NCBI GenBank assembly: GCA_004293365.1
Contig: RDYN01000046.1
Location: forward strand, 62,001 to 126,000
Source: Oscillatoriales cyanobacterium
Lineage (GTDB): Bacteria; Cyanobacteriota; Cyanobacteriia; Cyanobacteriales; Microcoleaceae
Length of the DNA: 64,000 nucleotides
Direction: 5' to 3'
In this document: piece after piece, positions 1 to 11,000 of the stretch
Numbering within the stretch: the first letter of the stretch is position 1
How the letters are laid out: each line of letters starts with the position of its first letter
The notes under the pieces: model-generated
Database searches by the model: none
What the model was told of the DNA's origin: nothing
The model's input: only the letters and a program-made list of their open reading frames with translations
Translations under genes and position numbers: made by a program

Positions 1-121
1 TTAAGTTTTGTTGCTTTATGTAAATAAATGTAACAAAAATTTGCGAAGAGCGTCAAGTTAGTATAATGTCGTGCGAACCGTCCAGCAGGTACGGGATACC
101 GCACCTTTGAGGGAAATTTAG

Positions 122-200
122 GGTGTGCTTAGCCAGCACCGGTATATAGGGGGTGCTTAGCAAGCACTGGTATATAGGGTGTGCTTAGCCAGCACCAGTA
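122..200. repeat. three copies of a short direct repeat
   Basis: Three copies of a roughly 28-bp unit containing GTGCTTAGCCAGCAC lie in tandem; the middle copy varies (AGCAAGCACT). Each unit holds the short palindromic core GTGCT-AGCAC. The stretch 1-424 has no convincing gene; the rest is AT-rich leader sequence in front of the trehalose synthase gene. Confidence 0.7.
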
Positions 201-424
201 TCCCAATTGTGAACTGTATCCGCAATAACAAAATAGATTGTTTAAATTCTTTAATTAAGAAATTATAAGTTGTGCGATCGTAAATTACGATTAAAACTCT
301 GCCGCTGGCATGACGAATCGCGGCAAAATTATGCGTTATGATTTATCAGTTTGGATTTGAACTAACAAATCCCAATTACCAAATCCCAATTACCAAATCA
401 AAATTACCAATCACCCTAAAAAAT

Positions 425-3400
425 ATGCCCAACTCAATGTTAAATAACGATCCATTGTGGTTCAAAGACGCCATCATTTACGAAGTACCAATTCGCGCTT
501 TTGCAGACAGCAATGCAGACGGCATCGGCGACTTTCGGGGACTCACAGAAAAACTGGATTACCTGCAAAACTTGGGAGTAACAGCAATTTGGGTACTGCC
601 ATTTTTTCCATCGCCGCTCCGAGACGACGGCTACGATACATCTCACTATACCACTGTCAACCCGATTTACGGCACGTTAGAGGACTTTAAAGAGCTTTTG
701 GAAGCAGCGCACCAGCGCGGAATTAGAGTTATTATTGAGTTAATTGTTAATCACACTTCCGACCAGCACGCATGGTTTCAGCGAGCGCGGCGCGCCCCGA
801 AAGGCAGCAATGAAAGAGATTTTTATGTCTGGAGCGACACTCCGGAAAAATATCAAGATGCTCGAATTATTTTTCAAGATTTTGAGACTTCTAATTGGGC
901 GTGGGATCCGGTAGCAAAAGCTTATTACTGGCACCGTTTTTATGCTCACCAACCAGATTTAAATTACGACAATCCCGCCGTCCGCCAAGCCATCTTAGAT
1001 GTGGTAGATTTTTGGTTGGAACTGGGAGTAGATGGACTGCGGATGGATGCCGTGCCTTATCTGTACGAGCGCGAAGGTACTAACTGCGAAAACTTGCCAG
1101 AAACTCACGTATTCCTCAAGCATTTGCGAAAACACGTAGATGAGAAATTCCCGAACCGGATGCTGCTTGCTGAGGCGAATCAGTGGCCCGAGGATGCGGT
1201 TGAATATTACGCGGGTGGAGATGAATGTCACATGAACTTTCATTTCCCGCTGATGCCGCGTTTATTTATGGCTTTGCATATGGAAGATAGCTTTCCTATT
1301 AGCGATATTCTCCAGCAAACTCCGCACATTCCCAATAACTGTCAGTGGGCATTATTTTTGCGGAATCACGATGAATTGACGCTGGAAATGGTGAGCGATG
1401 AAGACCGAGATTATATGTATCGGGTTTACGCTCAAGATACTCAGGCAAGAATTAATTTGGGTATCCGCCGCCGCTTGGCTCCGCTGATGGGAAATAACCG
1501 CCGCCGCATTGAGTTGATGAATGCTTTGCTGCTGTCTCTTCCTGGTACGCCGGTGCTTTATTACGGCGATGAAATTGGGATGGGTGATAATATCTATTTG
1601 GGCGATCGCAACGGGGTGAGAACTCCGATGCAGTGGAGCAGCGATCGCAATGCCGGTTTCAGCCGCGCTAACCCGCAGCGGCTGTACGCGCCGCCAATCG
1701 TTGACCCTGAATATCACTACGAATCTGTGAACGTGGAAGCGCAGCGGGCGAATCCGAGTTCTCTTTGGTGGTGGATGAAACGCTTGATTGCTGTGCGCCA
1801 GCGATTCCAAGCATTCGGCCGCGGCACTTGCGAGTTTCTGTACCCTGAAAACCGCAAAGTTTTAGCTTTTGTACGCACTTATCAAGACGAACACATCCTC
1901 GTAGTCGCTAATTTGTCGCGCTTCGTGCAGACGGCAGAATTAGACCTTTCTCCGTTTAAAAATGCTGTTCCGGTGGAGATTTTCGGGCGCGCTGAGTTTC
2001 CGGCTGTTGGCGAAGATCCTTACTTTTTGAGCTTGAGTCCTCACACGTTTTACTGGTTTACTCTTACTGCTAAACCCGAGGAATTTTCGCTGCACGGTTT
2101 TAAGACAGACTTGCCGAGTTTGGCGGTCATCGGCAATTGGAAAACCGCTTTTGCAACAAGTCAATTAAGCGAGATGCTACTCTCTCTTTTGCCAAACTAC
2201 TTACGCAGCAGTCGCTGGTTCATCGGTGCAGATAGGACGATTCAATCGTTGGAGATTAGTGAAATTGTGCCTGTTGAATGTCACAATAGTGCGGGGGAGG
2301 AATCTACAGTTTACATTCTGTTTTTGCTGTTGAATTATACTGAAGGGATGCCGGAAACTTACGTTTTGCCTGTAGGTTGGGAAGAACTCAAAGGCGATGC
2401 GGACGATCGCGCGATCGCGCGCCTGCACTTCCCCGAAAGCAACGAAGCCGGGGTGCTATTTGATGCCGCTGGGGACAAAGGCTTGCTGACCGCGCTCTTG
2501 AGGGCGATCGCCAATTCTCGCAGTTACAAAGGTACAGCCGGTCAACTGGTAGGAATTGCCGATAATATATTCAGCTCAGACCAAGATTTATCGCAGCTCG
2601 AACCTCACCTGTTCAAAAAAGAACAAAGCAATACATCCGCAGGTTACGGCGATCGCTACGTCCTAAAAATATTGCGAAAAGTCGAGGAAGGAATCAACCC
2701 CGAATTAGAAATCGGACGCTTTTTAACCGATCGCAACCCGATCCAACACTACGCTCCAATAGCCGGAGCCTTGGAATATCACACAGCCGAAAAACAAGTA
2801 ATTACAGTCGGAATACTGCAAAAACTAATCCCCGACAGCAGGGATGCTTGGTCTTATACATTAGACACGCTGCGCGACTATTTCGAGCAAGTAATGACAG
2901 TAGAAGCCAAGCATTTAGGCGATAATTTATCTACAGATCCAGAAAACTATTTACCCAGCGCTTTGACCGGACAAATGCGACAGTCAAACTCGCTAGTAGC
3001 GGATTTATCCCTAGAAATTCCGGCCTTAGCTCGCGAACTCATCGGCTCTTACTTAGCATCAGCCGAACTTTTAGGTCAGCGGACAGCGGAACTTCACCTT
3101 GCTTTAGCTTCAGACACAGAAAATGCGGCTTTTGCTCCAGAAAACTTCACCTCATTTTACCAGCGTTCCATCTATCAACACATGAGAAATATGGCACGAA
3201 GAACTTTGCTGCTGCTGAAAAAGCGGCTGTCCAAACTGCCGCCAGAAGCGCAAAAACTGGCACAAAATCTCCTCAACCGCGAAGAGTTGCTCATGGAACG
3301 TTTCAAGTCTATTTTGAACTTGAGAATCACGGCAGATCGAATTCGCTGTCACGGGGACTTTCATTTCGGACAAGTTCTTTATACAGGTAAAGACTTCGTA

Positions 3401-3814
3401 ATTATTGATTTCGGAGGAGAACGGAATCGACCGTTAAGCGAGCGGCGGATGAAGAGGTCGCCCCTGCGAGATGTGGCGGGAATGCTGCAATCTTTCAATT
3501 ACGCTGTTACTTTGGCCCTGCGAAATGAAGTAGAAAGCGGCATGATCCGCCCTGAAAATCTCCCGGAGATGCAGCAGTGGGCGAACGTTTGGCACCGCTG
3601 GGTCAGCCTGACTTTTCTTAACAGCTATTTGGTAACAGCAGCCGATGCCAGTTTCTTGCCAAAATCTATACCGGAACTACAAGTTTTGCTGGATGCTTAC
3701 ATTTTGGAAAAAGGGGTTGCTGAGCTGGCCTACGAACTAAATTACCGTTTGGATTGGGCGGAAATTCCGATGAAACGGATTTTACAATTGCTGAATGTCA
3801 ATCGCAAGCCGTAG
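425..3814 (+). CDS. treS: trehalose synthase-maltokinase fusion protein
   Basis: Bifunctional enzyme. The N-terminal GH13 part (about residues 10-560) isomerises maltose and trehalose; it shows the family landmarks [33 protein letters not shown] (nucleophile Asp) and [12 protein letters not shown]. The C-terminal part (about 600-1129) is a maltokinase (Pep2-like, aminoglycoside-phosphotransferase fold) with the catalytic motif [11 protein letters not shown] and the metal-binding IDFGGE. Together they turn trehalose into maltose 1-phosphate for GlgE-type glucan synthesis; that pathway role is family knowledge, and no glgE is in the window. The frame stays open from 338, but the first 29 codons are built from a repeated CCCAATTACCAAAT unit, so I place the start at 425 ([12 protein letters not shown]); 437 is also possible. 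Such fusions are known in bacteria. Confidence 0.93.
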   Translation: MPNSMLNNDPLWFKDAIIYEVPIRAFADSNADGIGDFRGLTEKLDYLQNLGVTAIWVLPFFPSPLRDDGYDTSHYTTVNPIYGTLEDFKELLEAAHQRGIRVIIELIVNHTSDQHAWFQRARRAPKGSNERDFYVWSDTPEKYQDARIIFQDFETSNWAWDPVAKAYYWHRFYAHQPDLNYDNPAVRQAILDVVDFWLELGVDGLRMDAVPYLYEREGTNCENLPETHVFLKHLRKHVDEKFPNRMLLAEANQWPEDAVEYYAGGDECHMNFHFPLMPRLFMALHMEDSFPISDILQQTPHIPNNCQWALFLRNHDELTLEMVSDEDRDYMYRVYAQDTQARINLGIRRRLAPLMGNNRRRIELMNALLLSLPGTPVLYYGDEIGMGDNIYLGDRNGVRTPMQWSSDRNAGFSRANPQRLYAPPIVDPEYHYESVNVEAQRANPSSLWWWMKRLIAVRQRFQAFGRGTCEFLYPENRKVLAFVRTYQDEHILVVANLSRFVQTAELDLSPFKNAVPVEIFGRAEFPAVGEDPYFLSLSPHTFYWFTLTAKPEEFSLHGFKTDLPSLAVIGNWKTAFATSQLSEMLLSLLPNYLRSSRWFIGADRTIQSLEISEIVPVECHNSAGEESTVYILFLLLNYTEGMPETYVLPVGWEELKGDADDRAIARLHFPESNEAGVLFDAAGDKGLLTALLRAIANSRSYKGTAGQLVGIADNIFSSDQDLSQLEPHLFKKEQSNTSAGYGDRYVLKILRKVEEGINPELEIGRFLTDRNPIQHYAPIAGALEYHTAEKQVITVGILQKLIPDSRDAWSYTLDTLRDYFEQVMTVEAKHLGDNLSTDPENYLPSALTGQMRQSNSLVADLSLEIPALARELIGSYLASAELLGQRTAELHLALASDTENAAFAPENFTSFYQRSIYQHMRNMARRTLLLLKKRLSKLPPEAQKLAQNLLNREELLMERFKSILNLRITADRIRCHGDFHFGQVLYTGKDFVIIDFGGERNRPLSERRMKRSPLRDVAGMLQSFNYAVTLALRNEVESGMIRPENLPEMQQWANVWHRWVSLTFLNSYLVTAADASFLPKSIPELQVLLDAYILEKGVAELAYELNYRLDWAEIPMKRILQLLNVNRKP

Positions 3815-3828
3815 TGGATTTTTAAGTA

Positions 3829-4112
3829 TTGAGTAGGGTGCGCAGTGCGCACCTTACTGAGTAGGGTGCGCAGTGCGCACCTTACATCATCTCGTTTTCT
3901 CAAAGGTTTGTAGTGAGGGCTTCAGCCCTAAAGGTTTGTAGTGAGGGCTTCAGCCCTAAAGGTTTGTAGTGAGGGCTTCAGCCCTAAAGGTTTGTAGTGA
4001 GGACTTCAGTTCTTCTTGTTCGGGACTAAAGTCCTCACTACAAATCTTCAAAAGTTTGTAGTGAGGACTTTAGTCCTCTCTTTTATGCGGACTAAAGTCC
4101 TCACTACAAACC
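3829..4112. repeat. cluster of dispersed palindromic repeats
   Basis: Gene-free stretch between the trehalose synthase and ferredoxin genes. It holds two copies of GTAGGGTGCGCAGTGCGCACC (palindromic core GGTGCGCAGTGCGCACC-like), three tandem 28-bp copies of a GTTTGTAGTGAGGGCTTCAGCCC unit, and then inverted copies of the GTAGTGAGGACTTTAGTCC / GGACTAAAGTCCTCACTAC family that recurs at about 15.1, 35.0, 38.2, 39.6, 51.3-51.5 and 63.7 kb. The inverted copies could fold into long hairpins at the 3' end of either neighbour. Confidence 0.85.
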
Positions 4113-4178
4113 AATCTTATTTGTTAGCTTTGTGGAATTGCTAGCGAGACTCTGGCAATATATAATGCGGATCTGGCA

Positions 4179-4499
4179 TTACTTAAAATAGAGAGCTGCT
4201 TGATATAAAACTTGTTCTTGATGAGTTAACAAAGTGCAATCAGAAAGCGGGTAAGCGACACAGGTAACAGCATAGCCAGCTTGCAATTCTGAGGGCTTTA
4301 AAAACTTTTGTTCGCTTTGGTCGATTTCACCGCTAAGCAGTTTTGCAACGCAAGCAGAACACTCTCCTTGCTTGCATCCATTGGGCAAGCGGATGCCGGC
4401 ATCTTCTGCCATATCTAGGATATACTGGTCGTCCGGTACTGCGATCGTGCGATCGAGCGATCGCTCCTCATTCACCAGCCGAATTTGATAAACTGCCAT
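4179..4499 (-). CDS. plant-type [2Fe-2S] ferredoxin
   Basis: Small soluble electron carrier of about 106 residues. The beta-grasp ferredoxin signature is visible as CKQGECSAC (C-x4-C-x2-C) at about residues 41-49, with the fourth cluster cysteine in VTCVAYP about 30 residues later. It resembles the cyanobacterial paralogues used beside photosynthetic PetF rather than PetF itself, because the loop reads GCKQGECSAC instead of the usual SCRAGACSTC. The two in-frame ATGs at 4505 and 4499 are close together; 4499 (MAVYQIRLV) fits the family N-terminus better. It stands alone, with repeats on one side and an unrelated gene on the other. Confidence 0.88.
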   Translation of the reverse strand: MAVYQIRLVNEERSLDRTIAVPDDQYILDMAEDAGIRLPNGCKQGECSACVAKLLSGEIDQSEQKFLKPSELQAGYAVTCVAYPLSDCTLLTHQEQVLYQAALYFK

Positions 4500-4651
4500 T
4501 TCCACCTCTGATATTATTTCCGAGTATTAGTGCGTTTCAAACCGCGTTTTGTCAAATATAATGGAGAATCGGCGGTTGAAACCGCGTCTATACAAACGAA
4601 GTCCGCCTGCGCGGACTGAAGAATAATTGGTATTAGCTGAATTATCCGCTG

Positions 4652-5299
4652 CTAGACAAGCGCTTCTTGATAATCCAGATTTTCATCCAGATAAATAGCG
4701 CGAATATCCTGCGGCAAATTTGACTCTAAAGTTTGATATCCTTTTTGCAGCAAAGCCTTAACTTGAGCGGGCGAAATAGCTTCACCTTCAGCTTGCAAAT
4801 AAGCTGCAATTCGAGTTTCGCTCCAGCGGAAAGTCTGGGCCATCAACACGACTAAACGCGGCAGCGGCGCTAACAATTCTAAGGCTTGTCGGACGTAACA
4901 CCACAGGGGAGGCGAAGCTGATTGCAAAGAGTAGTGAATCGACTCAACTGGGGGCAATTCGGCTTGATTGATGCAGACAGCGGTGACATTAATCAGCCAG
5001 TTTTGGAGACTGAGATTGTCGCCATCGGGATCTTGGGTTTCGCGGCGCAAATCGAGGCCTCGGAGCTCGTGATAGATGTGCTGCCAGGTGTGGGCGAACA
5101 GGTAATCCCCTTGTACGGGCGATCGCACGGAATGGCGGATCAGGGAGTGTACAATTTGAGCGTAGCGGCAAAAAATCGCCGTAAAGAAGCGGCCCTGATC
5201 GGGATGGTTTTGAAACAAAGTCAATAATTCGCGATCGCTGTGATGGAACAGGGATTTGACCACAGGGTGGTTTAGTTCGGAAAAAACAGGTGCTTGCAC
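4652..5299 (-). CDS. sigma-70-like protein, cyanobacterial, function uncertain
   Basis: A 215-residue protein. Its layout recalls short group IV-like sigma factors: residues about 15-65 (HSDRELLTLFQNHPDQGRFF...) look like a region-2-type helical block, and the last third (TFRWSETRIAAYLQAEG...ALLQKGYQTLESNLP) looks like the region-4 helix-turn-helix. The middle is not conserved in any way I can name. It could act as an alternative sigma factor or be a derivative that has lost DNA binding. No anti-sigma gene is adjacent. The assignment rests on overall resemblance to cyanobacterial proteins annotated as sigma-70 family, so it is tentative. Confidence 0.5.
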   Translation of the reverse strand: MQAPVFSELNHPVVKSLFHHSDRELLTLFQNHPDQGRFFTAIFCRYAQIVHSLIRHSVRSPVQGDYLFAHTWQHIYHELRGLDLRRETQDPDGDNLSLQNWLINVTAVCINQAELPPVESIHYSLQSASPPLWCYVRQALELLAPLPRLVVLMAQTFRWSETRIAAYLQAEGEAISPAQVKALLQKGYQTLESNLPQDIRAIYLDENLDYQEALV

Positions 5300-5387
5300 A
5301 ATTGTTCTGTAAAGGTTTTGGGAATAAATGCTGTTGCAGCCCGATTCTACACTACGATCTACATTTAATGCAACTGCTTAAAAAGTG

Positions 5388-5417
5388 TTGATATTTAAGT
5401 CAATTTAATTATATAAT
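5388..5417 (+). promoter_or_regulatory. sigma-70 promoter upstream of the DUF5131 gene
   Basis: TTGATA (5388-5393) and TATAAT (5412-5417) are separated by 18 bp, a near-consensus promoter about 105 bp in front of the next plus-strand start codon. Confidence 0.5.
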
Positions 5418-5521
5418 GGAGTTGTAGGTGATGCTGCATTAATCTAAATTGATACATATAAACTCTATGTATCCAGCGCACCTAAAAAGATAATTAGTTG
5501 TTTCAAGGGTCAAGTGTTTGT

Positions 5522-6244
5522 ATGTCTAGCATTAATACTGGTATAGAATGGTGCGATCGCACATGGAATCCCACAACTGGCTGCGATAAAGTCAGTCCGG
5601 GCTGCACCCATTGTTATGCAGAAGCATTAACAAAAAGGTTTCACACTAATTTTCCTAACGGCTTTGATTTAACACTCCATAGAAATCGCTTGGAAGAACC
5701 AAAGCGCTGGAAAAAACCCAGCCGTATTTTCGTAAATTCGATGAGCGATTTATTTCATGAAGAAGTGCCAATAGATTTTCTCAAAGAAGTTTTTGATGTA
5801 ATGCGTGAAACTCCCTGGCATATATATCAAATTCTGACCAAAAGACACGAAGGCCTTCGAGAAATAGCTGACCAATTAGACTGGCATGACAATATTTGGA
5901 TGGGAGTTTCTGTTGAAAATCAAAACTATGTTAACAGGATTGACTGTTTGCGACAAGTACCCGCCCAAGTCAGATTTCTATCATGCGAACCGCTTTTAGG
6001 TAATTTAGAACTAGATTTAAAAGACATTCACTGGGTAATTGTCGGGGGAGAATCTGGGGTAAAACACCGTCCCATCCAACCAGAATGGGTTGAGAATATT
6101 AAGCAGCAGTGCGAGGATGCTAAAGTAGCGTTTTTCTTTAAGCAATGGGGAGGTAGAACACCTAAAGCTGCTGGGAGACTTCTGGATGAGAAAATTTGGG
6201 ATGAGATGCCGGAAGCATGGGATAAACATCAATCTAGTGCATAA
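5522..6244 (+). CDS. DUF5131 / phage Gp37-Gp68 family protein
   Basis: Member of the phage Gp37/Gp68 family (PF07505). Counting from the ATG at 5522 (MSSINTGIEW), the three conserved cysteines are C21, C28 and C31 in TGCDKVSPGCTHCYAEA, a C-x6-C-x2-C arrangement that suggests an Fe-S or radical-SAM-like enzyme; the later stretches FVNSMSDLFHE, LTKRHE, MGVSVENQ, FLSCEPLLG and VGGESG are also typical. Reaction and substrate are unknown. Family members are often paired with a three-Cys-motif partner gene (tcmP); none is adjacent here, so this copy appears to be an orphan. The frame stays open back to a TTG at 5498, but 5522 gives the normal family N-terminus. Confidence 0.85.
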   Translation: MSSINTGIEWCDRTWNPTTGCDKVSPGCTHCYAEALTKRFHTNFPNGFDLTLHRNRLEEPKRWKKPSRIFVNSMSDLFHEEVPIDFLKEVFDVMRETPWHIYQILTKRHEGLREIADQLDWHDNIWMGVSVENQNYVNRIDCLRQVPAQVRFLSCEPLLGNLELDLKDIHWVIVGGESGVKHRPIQPEWVENIKQQCEDAKVAFFFKQWGGRTPKAAGRLLDEKIWDEMPEAWDKHQSSA

Positions 6245-6381
6245 ATAACAACAGATTCGATTTGTGATATAATAGGAGAGCTTACATACAGATTAATGAT
6301 TTATCAACTTCTTTGTTAGTTCATCGTGTGAAATTAGCACTATTAATTAATATTTAGTAAGTTACTTTGAAGGTAAAAAGT

Positions 6382-7347
6382 ATGCTGATAAGTAATGCAG
6401 TGCGAGGCAAAGCGAATACTCCAGTTAGCTCTAGAACGATATATTCTAAGTTGACGACCATATATATTACCAAGAAAATAGTCAAATTTGGAGATGTTGT
6501 ATATCAATTTTGTAACGTTACTGGATTTAAAATAACAGGAGTGGATATCATAAATCCCTTTGTACATATCGGAATGTTTTTCGGAATGTTTTTATGTGGT
6601 GTGGGACTCTCTTTGATTTCTCCAAATATAAAATTAGGATTTTTATTTATGCTGCCAGCATTATTTGTAATGATAATGCCAAAAATCTGGGTCAAAAAAT
6701 ATGGACTGGAAGTATCTATGAATTCTGGTGAAAAAGCTGTCTTTACTACAAATGATATAAAGGGGCTAAAATCAGTAATTGCAGAATTATCCAAATTCAT
6801 CGAGAGTGACAATGAAACAGAGAACTGTGTCATAGATATTAACGATCGAAATATCTCATTTGCAAGATATGAAAATCAGCCAATAACCTGGGAAAGTTTT
6901 GGTTCTGTGGGAAATTTTGGTTCTGCATCGTTATACGAACATCTCAATCCGCGAACCAAAACATACGAGACAAGCGCAAATTATGAAGATGCGATCGCCC
7001 AGACAATCGCCTGCATTCGGGAAGCTAACCTAGCAGGGAATTTAACCGTCGTAGTTCCAGCAACAGAGGCAACTATCCACCTCGTACAAATAATAAAGAG
7101 TCAAGGATTAATCGCTAACTTCGAGTTAGTAGCCGACGCAAAGAACAAACATTTACTCCTGCACCTCAATTCTAAAGAGAACAACAGCAGCAACAACAAA
7201 ATTACCGATCGTCAATTCGACTGGCTCAACCAGGAATTTCCAAAAGAGATAGTTCCCTTACTGCAAGATTTGGAAAGTCAAGATCCTGCTGTTCGTGCTA
7301 AAGCTGTATTGTCCTTGGGAGAATTCTACAGTGAGCGAACAAAATGA
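6382..7347 (+). CDS. membrane protein with uS8-like and HEAT-like segments
   Basis: No single known family covers this protein. Residues about 1-50 resemble the small N-terminal domain of DUF6232-type proteins. Two hydrophobic segments lie at about 58-75 and 85-100. Then comes a cytosolic part that contains, at about residues 200-267, a segment that lines up with cyanobacterial ribosomal protein uS8 (DAIAQTIACIREANLAG, VVVPAT, SQGLIANFELV, KHLLLHLN). The C-terminus begins a HEAT-like repeat (LESQDPAVRAKAVLSLGEF) and then stops. The next frame continues with more HEAT repeats and overlaps by 17 bp, so the two frames may be one gene split by a frameshift. Start at ATG 6382 after AAGG. Confidence 0.6.
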   Translation: MLISNAVRGKANTPVSSRTIYSKLTTIYITKKIVKFGDVVYQFCNVTGFKITGVDIINPFVHIGMFFGMFLCGVGLSLISPNIKLGFLFMLPALFVMIMPKIWVKKYGLEVSMNSGEKAVFTTNDIKGLKSVIAELSKFIESDNETENCVIDINDRNISFARYENQPITWESFGSVGNFGSASLYEHLNPRTKTYETSANYEDAIAQTIACIREANLAGNLTVVVPATEATIHLVQIIKSQGLIANFELVADAKNKHLLLHLNSKENNSSNNKITDRQFDWLNQEFPKEIVPLLQDLESQDPAVRAKAVLSLGEFYSERTK

Positions 7348-7942
7348 GTTCAGCGAGTCAAAAACCAGGACAATTGAGTTGATATGTCATATTTTGCAAA
7401 ACGATCCGTCTTCTCTCGTTCGCATTAATGCTGCTGAAGCTTTGGCTAAAATGGGTGCTGACAGCAAAGAGGCGATCGCTACTCTATATCAAGCTGCATT
7501 GGAAGATAGCGATCCAAGTGTTCGGGCTAGTGCTGTTGCCGCCCTTGGAGAGATTTACAGAAATGCTATAATTTTTAATGTACTAAATCAAGCCATTAAC
7601 ACTATGTCAGAGCGCAAAGTACAAATGAACTTTAACGCCCCCGTCACAGGTGCTGCGGGGAATGTTGAAGGTGACTTCATCAATAATCCACCTCAGAATT
7701 TAGTTGATGCAGCAGCAGAAATTCAGCAATTGTTGAATCAAATAGCTCAGACTAATCCAACTATCACTGAATCCGCTGTAGCTGTAGCTATTCAGCATGA
7801 AATAAAGGAAAATCCCACTCTTAAACAGCGGTTGCGAAGTGCTTTAAAAGCAGGTGGCATTGAAGCATTGAAAGCAATCTTCAATCATCCGCTAGTCAGC
7901 GTTCCTATTGAAACAATTAAGGGTTGGATAGAAGCTGAATAA
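7331..7942 (+). CDS. HEAT-repeat protein with cyanobacterial C-terminal domain
   Basis: Reads on from the preceding gene in another frame; a GTG at 7331 gives a natural start overlapping its stop by 17 bp. Residues about 10-80 form two HEAT-like repeats (NDPSSLVRINAAEALAKMG and EDSDPSVRASAVAALGEIY). A short linker is followed by a segment found at the C-terminus of many cyanobacterial effector-like proteins: MNFNAPVTGAAGNVEGDF, then a helical stretch AAAEIQQLLNQIAQTNP, and ALKAGGIEALKAIFNHPL near the end. The repeat left unfinished in the upstream frame would be completed here, so either the pair is translated by coupling or a one-base change has split one gene. Confidence 0.6.
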   Translation: MSEQNEFSESKTRTIELICHILQNDPSSLVRINAAEALAKMGADSKEAIATLYQAALEDSDPSVRASAVAALGEIYRNAIIFNVLNQAINTMSERKVQMNFNAPVTGAAGNVEGDFINNPPQNLVDAAAEIQQLLNQIAQTNPTITESAVAVAIQHEIKENPTLKQRLRSALKAGGIEALKAIFNHPLVSVPIETIKGWIEAE

Positions 7943-8097
7943 TATTAAGATATCGCACTTTTTGTATACCGTTCGCGGGAGTTAAGCTGTTCGACATTCA
8001 AACTGCACTATTTGTGTGCCAGACCCCATACTGTAAGGCGTTGAGGCAATAAATTTAAATGACTAACAGCTTATCACCCTCGAACGGATGAAGGCTA

Positions 8098-11000
8098 TCA
8101 ACCACGATCGCTAGGAAAACCATAACCTCCGCCCCCGGGAGTCTCAATGACAAACACATCCCCCGATCGCATTTCCACACTCGCCGTACTCCCCAATTCC
8201 TCCACATTTCCATCAAATCTTTCAACATAATTGCGCCCAACTTTCCCCGCTTCACCTCCATGCAAACCGCAGGGAGAAACCACCCGCCGCCCCGATAAAA
8301 TTCCCGCCGTCATCGCTTCCAGAAACCGCACTCGCCGCACCACTCCATTACCGCCGCGATGATATCCATTCCCCCCGCTATTAGCCCGGATTGCAAAACT
8401 TTCTAACAACACCGGAAACCGCCATTCCAATACCTCTGGATCGGTTAAACGCGAATTAGTCATGTGAGTTTGCACTGCATCTGTGCCGTCGAAATTTGCA
8501 CCAGCACCCGAACCGCCACAAATTGTTTCATAATATTGATAGCGTCGATCGCCAAATGTGAAATTATTCATCGTGCCCTGAGAAGATGCGATCGCACCCA
8601 GCGCACAATACAAAGCATCCGTAATATTCTGCGAAGTTTCCACATTTCCCGCCACCACAGCCGCCGGATAGCGCGGATTCAGCATACAGCCAGCGGGATT
8701 GATGATTTCCAGAGGCTTCAAACAGCCCGCATTCAGAGGAATATCGTCATCTACCAAAGTGCGGAAAACATACAACACAGCCGCTTTACACACCGCAGCC
8801 GGAGCATTAAAATTGTTGAATAGTTGGGGAGAAGTGCCAGTAAAATCGATTTTCGCACTGCGCGCAGACTTGTTAATTGTAATAGCTACCTTAATTTCTC
8901 CGCCGCTATCCATCGGATAAGTAAACTCGCCGTCAGTCAAAACCTCAATGACTCGGCGCACAGATTCTTCAGCATTATCTTGCACAAAACCCATATAAGC
9001 TTGTACTGTTTCCAAGCCGTAATGTTCTACCATATTGACAAGTTCTGCTAAACCGCGATTGTTGGCGGCAATTTGCGCTTGCAAATCGGCGATATTTTGT
9101 GCGACATTGCGAACCGGAAAATCCCCGGATGTGAGGATTTGTAGTAATTCTGGTTCTCGGAATTTGCCCTCGCACACTAACTGGAAATTGTCAAACAATA
9201 CGCCTTCTTCAGTTACCATTTTACTGTTGGGAGGCATGGAACCGGGAGTGATGCCGCCGATATCGGCGTGGTGTCCCCGCGACGCAACATAAAATAAAGG
9301 AAGCGAGGAATCACGATTAAATACTGGAGTAATTACGGTGATATCTGGTAAATGCGTGCCGCCATTGTAGGGATTGTTAGAAACATAAACATCGCCCGGT
9401 TTAATAGTATGACTTTGTGCTAGGATTAAAGCTGAAACACTTTCGCTCATGGAACCGAGATGCACGGGAATGTGCGGCGCGTTGGCAACTAATTGCCCGT
9501 TTTGGTCGAAAATTGCACAGGAAAAGTCGAGGCGTTCTTTGATGTTGACTGAGGAACTTGTATTTTGTAAAGTAACGCCCATTTGTTCGGCGATCGCCCG
9601 AAACAAGTTATTAAAAATTTCCAGCAAAACTGGATCAGATTTAACCGCCGATGAATGGGTGTTAACTGCATTCATCGGCGCGGATCTGCGGTTCAAAATT
9701 AAGTCATTATTTTTGGTGATTTCCCCTTCCCAACCCGGTTCTATGATATTAGTTCCAGTTGCTTCGACGATCGTAGCCGGGCCCGTAATGCAGTCGCCCG
9801 ATCGCAAATCGTCTCTCTGATAAACAGGCGTTTCCCGCCACTCACCAGCAACATACATTTGCACAGTGGAAATTGGGGACACAGGCAAGATGCCTGTGCC
9901 ACAAGATGGGGAAATTGTAGAATTATCCAGTACATTCATTGTTTCTATAACTTCCACCGAAACCGCTTCTACAATTAGCGATTTTTCCGGCATCATAAAA
10001 CTGTAACGCTGTCGGTGTGCTGACTCAAAATCCGCTTGCATCTCTTCAACACTTCCAGCAAAATTTACGATTAAAACCGAATCGCTTCCCTGATATTTGA
10101 GATGCAGCTTCCTAACAACTAAAATATCGGGCTGTATTTCGGATAATTCTGCGCCTCTGCGGTTCAATTCCCTCTTTCCTTCCGCCTCCAACTGCGCTAA
10201 AATAGGATGCAACCCAGCGATTAATTCTAAAGTTAATAATTGCTCGATCGCCCTTTCGCGCATAGCCCGCACATCAGCCAAACCCATACCGTAGGCGGAT
10301 AGCACCCCCGCGTAAGGGTGAATAAACACCCGTTTCATGCCCAAACTATCGGCGATCGCACAAGCGTGTTGGCCGCCCGCACCGCCGAAACAGCACAATG
10401 TATACTCGGAAACATCGTAACCGCGCTGAAGCGAGATTTTTTTGACCGCATTAGCCATCTTTTCCACCGCGATCGCCAAAAACCCCTCCGCCACCTGTTC
10501 CGGTGTCCTCTCGCCCCCAATTTCCCCCGCTAACTGCACAAATTTTTGCTTAACTGCGTCAGGATCGATCGGCAAATCTCCCTGCAATCCAAACACTTTC
10601 GGGAAAAAATCCGGTTGAATTTTGCCCAACATCACATTGCAATCAGTCACCGTCAAAGGGCCGCCTTTCCGATAGCAAGCCGGGCCTGGATTAGCGCCCG
10701 CAGACTCCGGCCCGACGCGGTAGCGCGCCCCATCAAAAAACACGATCGAACCGCCACCGGCTGCTACAGTGTGAATTGCCATCACGGGCGATCGCAATCT
10801 CACCCCAGCAATTTCCGTCTCAAATTCGCGTTCGTATTCGCCGTTAAAATGGGCAACATCTGTCGAAGTTCCGCCCATATCAAAGGTAATAATTTTATCG
10901 AAACCCGCCTTTTTACTCGTTTGAACTGCACCGACAATTCCCCCAGCAGGCCCGGATAAAATACTGTTTTTGCCTTGAAATTGGGCGGCATCAACTAAGC

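Noticed and set aside
1352-1810. 152-codon minus frame within the trehalose synthase gene
   Set aside because: Antisense shadow; the plus-strand enzyme is unmistakable.
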